Source: an uncultured cyanobacterium
GTDB taxonomy: Bacteria > Cyanobacteriota > Cyanobacteriia > Cyanobacteriales > Chroococcidiopsidaceae
NCBI GenBank assembly: GCA_946221495.1
Contig: CAMIFA010000020.1
Location: forward strand, 1-43,460
DNA length: 43,460 nt
Reading direction: 5' to 3'
The number at the start of each line of letters is the position of its first letter. Positions within the stretch are counted from its first letter, which is position 1. Shown one piece after another: positions 24,994 to 33,467 of this stretch. The translations under genes and the position numbers were made by a program. The notes beneath the pieces were generated by a model. It was not told the origin of the DNA and ran no database searches. It saw nothing but the letters and a program-made list of their open reading frames with translations.

Positions 24994-25875
24994 TTAGTTC
25001 CGTAATGAAAGAGCTTGCAGTTGTTCACTAGTTTTAATTTCTGCTGCCCGACCTGCTAAAACTAATTCTTGAGACTGTTTGATTTCCTTAATTACAATTG
25101 GTGCTAGGGTACGATAGGTATTTTTCTGATTAGCGATCGCGCCGGAAGCTGTTTCGCACAAACTACACCAACTGAGTAAGTTAAATTGTTTGCCCAGTTG
25201 CGCTAACTGCTCAGAGCATTCTTGGAGTTGTTGGCGAGTTTGAGGTGTTTCCGGTTGCTTAAAAAGTTGCAACATTTCGCGGAGTTTTTGCATTACCTGG
25301 TTTTGAAACACTGGCAGTGAATTTGTTTTTTCTAAAGTTGCCGTACTAGTTTGCAATTTGGTAGAAACGGGTTCTGGCGGCGATGAAATTTGGGATTCTC
25401 TTGGCTGCACACTTTGAGGAACTACTGCCGCCGATACTCCGCCGCCAGCTTGATTCACAAGTAATTCTAAATGTTGGTTGAGCGCCTTAAAAACTGGTTC
25501 CACCTTTACCATTAGATTATTAACTACATCTTCTGGTAAAGAAAATGATTCCTCAAGGTGTTCTATCAATTCTTTGAGAGTATCAAATACTGCTAAAAAC
25601 AGTGACTCTAATTTTTGATCGATCTGGATTTGTGAACCTTCTTTAAGAACTTTGAAATAGTCTTCTAGGTGGTGAGATGTTTGCTGGATACTATCTAGTC
25701 CTAGCATTGCTGCTCCTCCTTTTATTGAATGAGCTGCCCGAAAAACTTCGTTAACTATTTCTGGATCTTCAAGGGTATTTTGGAGATTCAGTAATCCCTG
25801 CTCAATTGTATGCAAATGGTCTTTTGCTTCTTCAATGAAATAGCCAAGGATGCGGTGTTCTTGTTCTTGTGACAT
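24994..25875 (-). CDS. stand-alone Hpt phosphotransfer protein
   Basis: The 293-residue protein begins with a canonical Hpt domain (residues about 8-110) with His49 in HSIKGGAAMLG. A Gln-rich linker follows, then a second all-helical region (about 195-290, MQKLREMLQLFKQ...). Its N-terminal 140 residues are clearly paralogous to the N-terminus of the adjacent CheA (shared GLLNLQNTLE, DSIQQ, DQKLE and LVNQ/LVSQ stretches), showing a duplication. It lacks a kinase core, so it must be phosphorylated in trans, most simply by the neighbouring CheA, and could relay phosphate to CheY or REC domains. It is placed between the MCP and cheA genes, 64 bases before cheA. Confidence 0.85.
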   Translation of the reverse strand: MSQEQEHRILGYFIEEAKDHLHTIEQGLLNLQNTLEDPEIVNEVFRAAHSIKGGAAMLGLDSIQQTSHHLEDYFKVLKEGSQIQIDQKLESLFLAVFDTLKELIEHLEESFSLPEDVVNNLMVKVEPVFKALNQHLELLVNQAGGGVSAAVVPQSVQPRESQISSPPEPVSTKLQTSTATLEKTNSLPVFQNQVMQKLREMLQLFKQPETPQTRQQLQECSEQLAQLGKQFNLLSWCSLCETASGAIANQKNTYRTLAPIVIKEIKQSQELVLAGRAAEIKTSEQLQALSLRN

Positions 25876-25997
25876 GATTATTTTTACCTACTAAATATTA
25901 ATGTTCAGAAGCAGTTAGTTTTTAGTAATAGCTATGAGGTTTTTTGATTACCAATAGTTGTTATTTGCCTGTGTTGATCACAACCAACAACTAAAAA

Positions 25998-28613
25998 CTA
26001 CATTGATTCATTGGTTTCTACCCGAAAGCGTTCAACAGAGGTGAGCAAATCACCTGCTACGCCTACTAAATTTTGCAGAGAGCCAGAAACGCGCTGTGCT
26101 TCTTGGGAGTTGCCTTGCGCCGTTAATTCTACTGATTGCATTACCGAAGCTACAGCTTGGGAAGTTTCAGTCTGCTCTACGGTTTCAGCAGTAATTGAGC
26201 GGACAAGAGTATCAATGCGATTAGATACTTGCACAATATCTTCAAGTGATCGCTTTGCCTGTTCTGCTAGGTGCGTCCCTTGAATAACCTGCTGAGTTCC
26301 TTCTTCCATCGCTGTCATTACAGAACCAGTTTCAGTTTGAATTTGCCTCACGACTTGTTCAATCTCTTTCAACGCCTTGGCAATCCGATCCGCTAGCTGA
26401 CGCACTTCGTCCGCAATAATCGCAAACCCGCGTCCCGCTTCTCCAGCTCTTGCCGCCTCAATACTGGCATTGAGTGCCAATAAATTCGTCCGCGAAGCGA
26501 TTTGAGAAATCAAGGCGACAATTTTTGAGATTTCCTGTGACGATTCTGCTAGGCGCTTCACCTTACGAGTTGTTTCCGCCACAGTTTGACGAATTTCTAA
26601 AATACCTGCCACAGTTCGCTCTACCGCCTCACCGCCTTTTTCGGCAGTGGCAGAAGCAGTACGAGCAACTACCTCGGCTTCTCGCGCACTTTCTGCTACC
26701 CGTTGAATCGCGTCAGTCATCACTTGCACAGAATTGAGAGTTACTGCTAGCTCCTCTGCCTGCCGCAGCGCATCAGAAGACAAAGCTTGAGCAAACGTTT
26801 CGCTATCTGTAGCTCCTTTACTAACTTGACGTGCCGCCGTTTTCACCTGTTGGACAATTTCTCGCAGGCTTTGAATTGTCAAGTTAAATGAGTCTGCAAC
26901 TGCCCCTAAAACGTCAGCACTGACTTCAGCACGGACAGTCAAATCTCCTCGTGCTGCCCCTTCCACGTCATCTAAGAGCCGCATCACCTGACGTTGCAAT
27001 TGTTCTTTAGCTTGTTCTTGCTCGTCGGCTTCGCGCTGTGCCTCACTGGTAGTCTTCAGAATGACTTGAGCCATTTCGTTGAATCCAGTCGCTAATTGAC
27101 CGAATTCATCTTTTGAATAAATTGTCGCTTGGGCATTGAGATTGCCTTGGCGCACAGCAGCAAACTGAGCTTGCAAATCCCTGGTTGTCCGCCGCATGGA
27201 CTTGAAAGTCAGTTGTCCCAAAAAGCGTGTGGTAGCGAAACTAACAACACCTGCTGCCACTGGCATTGCCCAATCAGAGTGCCGTGCTTCCTGATTTTGC
27301 GAGCCAGACAGTAAATTTCCTCCCAAGCCAACTGCGGCTACAACTACAGCAGAAGCAACTCCCACAGCACTAGCAGTGAACCATTGTTTTCTTTCTAGAG
27401 AAGCATCCTCAAATTTCCTCAGCCATTGCTTAGTTCTATGTGTTGTTGAGCTATTAGTTTCAGTAATAACAGGAATTTCCTCTGAGGTAACCGCAAAGGC
27501 ATCCTCGTTGCTACCAGGTTCTAAAAAAATATTGCTGTCAGAATTAACAATAAGTCCATCGTCAGAGGGTGAAATTGTTATAGTGCTGTTTACTAAAGAT
27601 GAATCTATTCCTGTAGTGAATTGCTCTGTTGCTGGAATGAAGTCCCCAGTATCACCCAAGTCGTCAACTTCACCAAATTGATCCATGAAGTCAATATTAC
27701 TTCCTTGATCTGCTTGAGTAAAATTGGCTGAATCTAAAGTATTTGCTGTTCCTTGGGTAGAGGCAGTATTACCTAAGCCAAAATCGTCGTCAACGCCTGT
27801 ATGGGTAGTTGAGAAGGAATTTTGCTCTGCGTCGGTAGCTGGTTGCTCAAATTGCTCGGCTTTGACAAAGCCGAAGGTATTTTCTATTGTAGAGGGATCA
27901 AATCCTGGCCCTGCCATTAACAGAGTTGGATTTAAATCATTGTCGTCTACATCAAAGCCTGACTCCTGATAACCGTTGCCATAAGCATCATAGTCTGAAG
28001 ATTCCAACTGATAATTATTGGTATTAGGCGGAGGAGTGTCAGATGGTGGATTTAAGGTAAAGGGATCGGCAAAAGCTTCTGGTGACTCATTGGCATAGCC
28101 ATACATAGAAGCATCAGTTGCGGAGCCAAACGAATTGCCATACTCTAGAGAACTAGATTCTTGATTGTGGTCGAAGTAGTTAAAACTTGAACCGTTAGGA
28201 TCAAAATCATCTGATATCCCTAAATCTTGCAGATTTTGTGGCTCGTGTGCTGTATAATTAGAGGATTCTGAGGAATCAAAATTATCAAAATCAGGGGCGC
28301 GATCGCCTGCGCTCATTCCACTCTCGGCTAGATCGCCACTTTGATATTGACTCACAGATTCCAGTCCATTGTGAGCACATTCAATTAATTCTGGATCTTG
28401 AGTTAAGTTCAAAACTGTTTGGTAGTGTTCTTGAGCAAGGTCATATTGCCCAAGAACGCAGTAGATGTGTCCCCTCAACAGTTGACTATGCGGGTTGTCT
28501 GGAAACTCCTGAACTAAGTGATCGACTAAGTTGCCTGCTTCTTCGTAGTTGCCTTGGATATAGGCTTTTTGAGCCTCTTGATATTCTTGATCGTGATTTA
28601 TACTTGATGCCAT
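25998..28613 (-). CDS. PilJ-type methyl-accepting chemoreceptor with TPR N-terminus (HmpD-like)
   Basis: From the ATG at 28613 the protein has 871 residues. It starts with TPR-like repeats (YQEAQKAYIQGNYEEAGNLV, HYQTVLNLTQDPE), then a long acidic Asn/Ser-rich linker, two membrane helices around WFTASAVGVASAVVVAAVG and WAMPVAAGVVSFATT, HAMP segments, and the signalling hairpin with EAARAGEAGRGFAIIADEVR. Having the sensory region cytoplasmic and TPR-like is usual for cyanobacterial PilJ homologues. GGAG six bases before this ATG supports it; an ATG at 28640 overlapping the CheW stop (ATGA) is an alternative. The protein couples through CheW to CheA to control type IV pili. Confidence 0.9.
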   Translation of the reverse strand: MASSINHDQEYQEAQKAYIQGNYEEAGNLVDHLVQEFPDNPHSQLLRGHIYCVLGQYDLAQEHYQTVLNLTQDPELIECAHNGLESVSQYQSGDLAESGMSAGDRAPDFDNFDSSESSNYTAHEPQNLQDLGISDDFDPNGSSFNYFDHNQESSSLEYGNSFGSATDASMYGYANESPEAFADPFTLNPPSDTPPPNTNNYQLESSDYDAYGNGYQESGFDVDDNDLNPTLLMAGPGFDPSTIENTFGFVKAEQFEQPATDAEQNSFSTTHTGVDDDFGLGNTASTQGTANTLDSANFTQADQGSNIDFMDQFGEVDDLGDTGDFIPATEQFTTGIDSSLVNSTITISPSDDGLIVNSDSNIFLEPGSNEDAFAVTSEEIPVITETNSSTTHRTKQWLRKFEDASLERKQWFTASAVGVASAVVVAAVGLGGNLLSGSQNQEARHSDWAMPVAAGVVSFATTRFLGQLTFKSMRRTTRDLQAQFAAVRQGNLNAQATIYSKDEFGQLATGFNEMAQVILKTTSEAQREADEQEQAKEQLQRQVMRLLDDVEGAARGDLTVRAEVSADVLGAVADSFNLTIQSLREIVQQVKTAARQVSKGATDSETFAQALSSDALRQAEELAVTLNSVQVMTDAIQRVAESAREAEVVARTASATAEKGGEAVERTVAGILEIRQTVAETTRKVKRLAESSQEISKIVALISQIASRTNLLALNASIEAARAGEAGRGFAIIADEVRQLADRIAKALKEIEQVVRQIQTETGSVMTAMEEGTQQVIQGTHLAEQAKRSLEDIVQVSNRIDTLVRSITAETVEQTETSQAVASVMQSVELTAQGNSQEAQRVSGSLQNLVGVAGDLLTSVERFRVETNESM

Positions 28614-28636
28614 TGCTATCTCCGCTTGCCTTAATT

Positions 28637-29161
28637 TCATGCTGCCCAGCGCGTACTCCGCAGAATTGCTTTTTGATCTAGCAGTCGGAGGCACTGATGG
28701 GTAAGATTTTCTAATAACCATTCACCCCGCAAAAAGGGGGTTATACTGTCTGGTGCTTGTGATATTGCTTGCACTTCTTCGGGATCGAGCCACTCCATAC
28801 CAACTATTTGTTCAACTGCCAACCCCAGCATCATGTCTTGATCTTCTACGGCAAGCACCGGAATTTCCGTTCTATCTGTATTTACAGCAGTTGACTCTCC
28901 CAAAAATTGACCCAAATCTGCTACCCAAATTACTCGCCCCCGTACATTTAGAGTACCTAAAAGTAAAGGTGAAGCATTGGGAATTGGCGTAATTCGGTCT
29001 GGGGGAGAGGAAATCACTTCCCGAATTGCCATTGCAGGCATTGCGAATTCTTGACTAGAAGCAACATAAAACCGGAGGTGAAGTTCGCCTTCTGGTCTTT
29101 CTAGTTCCTGAAATTCAGGTAAAAGCTCTTGACTACTATTTGTTAATAAGTCTTCAACCAT
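28637..29161 (-). CDS. CheW-like adaptor of the pilus chemotaxis operon
   Basis: From the ATG at 29161 this is a 174-residue CheW domain protein: FYVASSQEFAMPAMAIREVI, PIPNASPLLLGTLNVRGRV, VADLGQFLG, and MMLGLAVEQIVGMEWLDPEEV are the standard CheW blocks. It links the chemoreceptor to CheA. The start at 29161 puts the gene 10 bases after the CheY stop, with AAGG before the ATG; a longer frame to 29248 would overlap the CheY gene and is less likely. Its end is close to the MCP start, allowing coupled translation. Confidence 0.9.
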   Translation of the reverse strand: MVEDLLTNSSQELLPEFQELERPEGELHLRFYVASSQEFAMPAMAIREVISSPPDRITPIPNASPLLLGTLNVRGRVIWVADLGQFLGESTAVNTDRTEIPVLAVEDQDMMLGLAVEQIVGMEWLDPEEVQAISQAPDSITPFLRGEWLLENLTHQCLRLLDQKAILRSTRWAA

Positions 29162-29171
29162 GCCTTTCACC

Positions 29172-29537
29172 TTATTTTTGTAGTAGTTGTTTGAGCGTTC
29201 CCAAAAATTCTGTTGCTTGAAAAGGCTTGACAATATACGCATCTGCACCTTGTTTCATTCCCCAGTGGCGATCAAATTCTTCGCCTTTGGAGGAACACAT
29301 TACAACTCGGACATTTTGGGTTTTGGGGTCAGTTTTGATCTTGCGGCAAAGCTCGTAGCCGTTCATTCTCGGCATCACAACATCAAGCACTACTACATCA
29401 GGGCAAGAAAGCTGAATTTGCTCTAATGCTTCAACTCCATCGTTGGCTACAGTAACCTTTAACTTACTCCCTTTGAGGAGTTCTAAAATAATTTCCCGTT
29501 GGGTAGGGCTGTCTTCTACAACTAAAATTGTACTCAT
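29172..29537 (-). CDS. CheY-like response regulator (PilH/HmpB-like)
   Basis: From the ATG at 29537 this is a 121-residue single receiver domain: ILVVEDS with the acidic pair at 8-9, phosphoacceptor D52 in VVLDVVMPRMNG, the CSSKG switch Ser/Thr region and VKPF lysine. There is no output domain. It is the first gene of the chemotaxis operon and probably the diffusible output or phosphate sink for pilus control. An AGGAG lies very close to the ATG and an AGGAGG further upstream; the upstream in-frame extension to 29588 does not resemble a receiver start. Confidence 0.9.
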   Translation of the reverse strand: MSTILVVEDSPTQREIILELLKGSKLKVTVANDGVEALEQIQLSCPDVVVLDVVMPRMNGYELCRKIKTDPKTQNVRVVMCSSKGEEFDRHWGMKQGADAYIVKPFQATEFLGTLKQLLQK

Positions 29538-30567
29538 AACTCCTAATCTGCCTCCTGGTTTAAACGTTCCCAAAGAACGAGATACCATTGTTTATTTTAT
29601 AAATTTTAATCAATAAAGTAAGCTTAATTGTTTACTAATTGACTAAACACTGTTGCTGGAGTGTAGTTTGTTTAGGAAGATAAATTTTAATTCTATCTCT
29701 TAAAAAACTCGATAGCTAATTTGGTTGATGAACGAAGTAGAAAAACTTTAAAATGTATATAATTAACTACTTCATTTCCTAGATAAAACCAACTTCAGCT
29801 GAATTTTATAATTAGTCTTCCACGTTCAAACTACAAAACAAAGTTAACGCTATATATACTGTGTATCCAAGCGAAATTTTACTGATAACTTTACTGTAAT
29901 CAAGTTGTAACACTGCATCATTTCAGTGATTTTACGGTAGGAGAAGGCAGAAAAGAAGGATAGCGTGAACAGTTCACTAGCACTTATGTTTAAAGCAAGA
30001 TAGCTTTGACTTAAGTGTACTCTTGATAATTTTTTATATTGATCAATAACTGCTTGAGTGGATGCAGCTTTGGTAGATAATTATTGCTGCGTAGACTTAA
30101 ATAGCTCAACTAATAAACTTAGTTAATGAAATGTCAGTCAGTGTTTACCGAGCGATCGCACACAGGCAGCTAGGAGGAAGCTCGTGACTGCCTAACTAAA
30201 TAGTAATATTACTTAATAAACTTGGTTAGTATTGCCAGACTAACTGAAGGCATCTAAGAAATTACTAAATATTCCTGATTTTTCTAAACTAAATTTACGA
30301 ACGATAAGGTATTTATCAGCCATCCTAGTTCATCTCAGTAATTATAACTAGAAGGATTAATATTTTCTAGGTGTTTGTAACAGATAGAGGGCATTAGTTA
30401 AGCATTAACTCGGTAGTGACGCTGACTGAGTTCAGTCCAAAATAGATTTGACGACGATGGTTTTGCTCATGTCATCTGCCTAAACTGAGTTTAATGCAGA
30501 CAAGCTAAACCATTAGGAGCAGGTTTAGCCCAAAACTGGGCATTAGGTATATCAAGAGGAAGATTGT
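29538..30567. other. ~1.0-kb intergenic region between the chemotaxis operon and hmpF
   Basis: This AT-rich stretch separates two divergent units and must carry the promoters of both. One HIP1-like site lies near 30152. Several weak inverted repeats occur (for example AGGCAG and CTGCCT near 30165-30195); only the pair next to hmpF is listed separately. No protein fragment or RNA gene was recognised. Its length is unusual for this compact neighbourhood, so long 5' UTRs or a small RNA are possible. Confidence 0.5.
30504..30541 (+). promoter_or_regulatory. overlapping hairpins in the hmpF leader
   Basis: GCTAAACC (30504-30511) pairs with GGTTTAGC (30522-30529), and GCCC (30528-30531) pairs with GGGC (30538-30541). 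The two helices share bases 30528-30529, so they are partly exclusive. They end 26 bases before the GTG start and 13 before its AAGAGGA ribosome-binding site. This could be a leader structure that affects translation, or an operator. Confidence 0.35.
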
Positions 30568-32310
30568 GTGCTGTATCTAGCAGAAGTCCAAAAGCAGAAA
30601 AGTGGGTTTATGGGTGCTGGCAAGGCGGAAATTAAATTGCTAGCTTTTCAACGAGCTGACCAAACTTGGAATCCAGTGCCAGGCGATGAATCAATTCCAG
30701 CTGAGGAAGCTAATAACTTAAATGCCGGAACACTGGTACTAGCTGATTTAAATTCAAATCGACAAGTACAGAGGATTCAAGAGGCGGGGCGACCTTTGGT
30801 GAGCATTTTACAGAATTTTTCGCGCCATTTGGAAAAGTCTAAGCGCCAAGAAGAAGAAATTGAACAGTGGAAGCAGTCTTTGACTTATCAAAGTCAAGAA
30901 TTGAATCGCCGCAACATGGAAATGGAAGCGCGATTGGAACAGCTGCAAGAGATGGAGAGCGATTTTAAGCAGCTGGAGGCACAACGCCATGAAATTGAAA
31001 GTGGACAGGAAACGGCAGAGCAGCTACGTCAAGAAATTGAGCGTAATCGCCGAGAGCTTGAAGGTGCTTGGGAACATCTACGCGGCGAGCAGCGCCTTTT
31101 ATTAGAGCGACAAAATGAGTCTCAACATTCTGTTTTAGATGAGGTGCAGACGCAGCAAATTCAGGAATTATTGAATTCCTTATCGAGTGGAATTGTTCCT
31201 ACAGAAGTGATCTGGGAACAGCTAAATTCCAGTTTTGCAGCGATCGCTTCTGGACAAGATATTTTGAGCCAGCACTGGCAACAGTATGAGCAGCAACACG
31301 CCACTACCCAGCAGCAGCAACAGGAAGTTGATAACCAAGCTGAAGCGCTACAAAATAGCGAATCCCAGTGGCAGCAAGCTCAAAATTCTCTAGAACAAGC
31401 ATCGTCCCAATTGCAAGAGCAGCAAAGAGCGCTGAGTAGTAAGCAAGAGTCGGCGCGGCTACTAAGTTTGCAGGTGCGTAACGCCGAAGAACTATACGAA
31501 CAAATTGCCAGTCTTGCCGAGCTTGATCCTGCGAGCATGAGCGAGATTGATTTAGCAGCGCTGGAAAAAATGCCTTTAGAGCAGCTACAGCAAATTGTCC
31601 AAGATTTGCAGAAAGACTTGCAAAACGCTTCTCGGTTTGTTAATGACCAAGAAGAAGAACTGAAATTGCAGCAACAGACAATTGACGAGCTGCAAGCTCA
31701 GTTAAATCAAGCTAGTGACAGCGATCGCCCAAGTTTAGAATCTCAACTGACAGATGAGCGAGACAGTTACCAGTTTCTCAACGAAACTTTAGTTGGTCAA
31801 CGGCAAAATTTACGAGTACGAAAGCAGATTTTGCATCAGCATCAAGTGGTAATGTGGCGGCAACAAGGAATTACTCCTGATACCCCGGAAGAGCAGATTG
31901 ATTTAAAACCAATTCTGAGTCTTATGGAAGTGCAGCGACAACAACAAAAGGCAGAATTGCAAAAGTTGGAACAAGAAATTGAGCAGCTGAGCGATCGCCT
32001 GAAACAGCAAGAAATGATTTCGCAGCAGATTCACGATCAGGAACAGAAGCGGCAGGAACTGCAAAATTTAGAGCAAAATTTGTTGTCGTTACGAATAGCA
32101 ACAGCAGAATCCTGGGGAAGAGTTAATCTTTATCATGAGATGCTACAGCCAGTCCAAGACAGCTTGGATCAGTTGCGACAGAAGTTAGAAGCGATCGCGG
32201 GTACTCTAGAACAGGTACAACAAAGCGGTAATTATCAACTCCAGTCTATTGAGCAGTTGCGTGACTCACTTTTTAGTATTTTGCCTAATCGAGAGTTTGT
32301 CGCCTCTTAA
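30568..32310 (+). CDS. hmpF: pilus motility taxis protein HmpF, coiled coil
   Basis: The 580-residue protein opens MLYLAEVQKQKSGFMGAGKA and continues with IPAEEANNLNAGTLVLADLN and RQVQRIQEAGRPLVSILQNF, the conserved N-terminal pattern of cyanobacterial HmpF. From about residue 75 to the end it is an almost unbroken Gln/Glu-rich coiled coil with a short pause near 325-350. In Nostoc punctiforme HmpF localises to cell poles and is needed for type IV pilus activity and directed motility. Its position facing a CheY-CheW-MCP-Hpt-CheA operon supports the assignment. The start is GTG, with AAGAGGA about 7 bases upstream. It converges on tilS, 23 bases apart. Confidence 0.85.
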   Translation: MLYLAEVQKQKSGFMGAGKAEIKLLAFQRADQTWNPVPGDESIPAEEANNLNAGTLVLADLNSNRQVQRIQEAGRPLVSILQNFSRHLEKSKRQEEEIEQWKQSLTYQSQELNRRNMEMEARLEQLQEMESDFKQLEAQRHEIESGQETAEQLRQEIERNRRELEGAWEHLRGEQRLLLERQNESQHSVLDEVQTQQIQELLNSLSSGIVPTEVIWEQLNSSFAAIASGQDILSQHWQQYEQQHATTQQQQQEVDNQAEALQNSESQWQQAQNSLEQASSQLQEQQRALSSKQESARLLSLQVRNAEELYEQIASLAELDPASMSEIDLAALEKMPLEQLQQIVQDLQKDLQNASRFVNDQEEELKLQQQTIDELQAQLNQASDSDRPSLESQLTDERDSYQFLNETLVGQRQNLRVRKQILHQHQVVMWRQQGITPDTPEEQIDLKPILSLMEVQRQQQKAELQKLEQEIEQLSDRLKQQEMISQQIHDQEQKRQELQNLEQNLLSLRIATAESWGRVNLYHEMLQPVQDSLDQLRQKLEAIAGTLEQVQQSGNYQLQSIEQLRDSLFSILPNREFVAS

Positions 32311-32333
32311 ATAATTTGGATTTTAGCTAGATA

Positions 32334-33329
32334 TTATTTAAGGTAAATCCAGCCATTTTTAACGAACGCGATCACGCCTCCGGGAAATGGCTCAGTCCGT
32401 GAATTGTTAGGAGCTGTAATTAAAGCAGTTAGTTTTTCAATATGTTCAAAGCTGGGATTACAGGGTAATACTTGTTGCAACAGTTGCCTGATAGCACGAC
32501 GTTGGAGGGCGAGTGGTGCTGTTTGTAATATGCGACAATTTATAGTTAATTTAATATCTTCTGGGGAATTATCTTCTAAAGAAGTTGCTTGTTGCCTTAA
32601 CTGGTAGGCAGCTTGTTCTAAATATTCTACTTCCGCTTGTAAAAGTTCGGCTGTTTGAGCTAAGGCTTGCTCGACTTGTGGGTTGAGATGAGTTTGAATA
32701 TATGGCAGTAAGTCATGACGAATGCGGTTACGGGCATACTTTAAGTCTTGATTAGTAGCATCTTCCCAAACTTTTAAGTGCTGCTGTTGACAAAATTCTC
32801 TCGTTTGAGCGCGGCTAAACTCTAAAAGTGGACGCACCAGCATTACTCCAGCAAGAGAGCGTTTCCAGGTTAAAGCTTGTAAGCCATCAGCTCCACTACC
32901 ACGAATCAAGTTGTAAAGTAGAGTTTCGGCGCGATCGCTTTGGGTATGCCCTGTAACAATGCAGGTGTAATTATTTTCTTGGGCGATCGTACTTAAAGCT
33001 TGATACCGCCATTGGCGAGCCTCTGCTTCACTTTTTAAGGGCTGCTCAGTTGTAGCACAATAAAACTTTGTTGCCCAGGTTTTAGCTAACTGTTGAACGT
33101 AATTAGCATTTGCTTGGGAATCACCACGCCAACGGTGGTCACAGTGGACAATTCCTAGTTGCCAGCCCCATTTTGGTTGTAAATCTAGAAGTAATTTGAT
33201 TAAGCATAGAGAATCTTGTCCCCCAGATAGAGCGACGAGTACAGAGGAATTGCGTTTTATTAGTTGGCGCGATCGGAGTGTACGATGCAACTTCGCATGA
33301 AGCGGTGTCCAGTTGGAGCAATTAAACAT
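32334..33329 (-). CDS. tilS: tRNA(Ile)-lysidine synthase TilS
   Basis: The 331-residue protein has the PP-loop ATP-binding motif SGGQDS (35-40), the HCDHRWRGDS segment, VTGHTQSDRAETLLYNLIRGSG and the ARNRIRHDLLP tRNA-binding motif. The enzyme attaches lysine to C34 of the CAU-anticodon tRNA, switching it from methionine to isoleucine charging and AUA reading. The length fits the short form usual in cyanobacteria, lacking the large C-terminal domains of the E. coli enzyme. The gene is essential in most bacteria. It is flanked by hmpF (convergent) and a peroxidase gene upstream on the same strand, with a terminator between. Confidence 0.95.
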   Translation of the reverse strand: MFNCSNWTPLHAKLHRTLRSRQLIKRNSSVLVALSGGQDSLCLIKLLLDLQPKWGWQLGIVHCDHRWRGDSQANANYVQQLAKTWATKFYCATTEQPLKSEAEARQWRYQALSTIAQENNYTCIVTGHTQSDRAETLLYNLIRGSGADGLQALTWKRSLAGVMLVRPLLEFSRAQTREFCQQQHLKVWEDATNQDLKYARNRIRHDLLPYIQTHLNPQVEQALAQTAELLQAEVEYLEQAAYQLRQQATSLEDNSPEDIKLTINCRILQTAPLALQRRAIRQLLQQVLPCNPSFEHIEKLTALITAPNNSRTEPFPGGVIAFVKNGWIYLK

Positions 33330-33373
33330 CAGCAGAGGTTAGCGTCTGTCTCCAATAATAAACTTACCCCAAA

Positions 33374-33409
33374 AATTTAATAAGCTCGGTCAAGTTAATT
33401 CGACCGAGC
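33374..33409 (-). terminator. intrinsic terminator of the first peroxidase gene
   Basis: On the minus strand GCTCGGTC and GACCGAGC (33384-33391 and 33402-33409) form a perfect 8-bp stem with a 10-nt loop. The transcript then runs into TTATTAAATTTTT. It lies 59 bases after the stop at 33468 and upstream of tilS. Confidence 0.75.
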
Positions 33410-33467
33410 CATTGCCAACAGTATTAATTTTTCAGAATCACTGAGAAATTAGCGATCGCACTATTGC

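Noticed and set aside
28614..28721. Longer N-terminus for the chemoreceptor overlapping the CheW gene.
   Set aside because: The overlap would be ~80 bases and a good GGAG-ATG site exists at 28613; the extra residues do not look like a domain.
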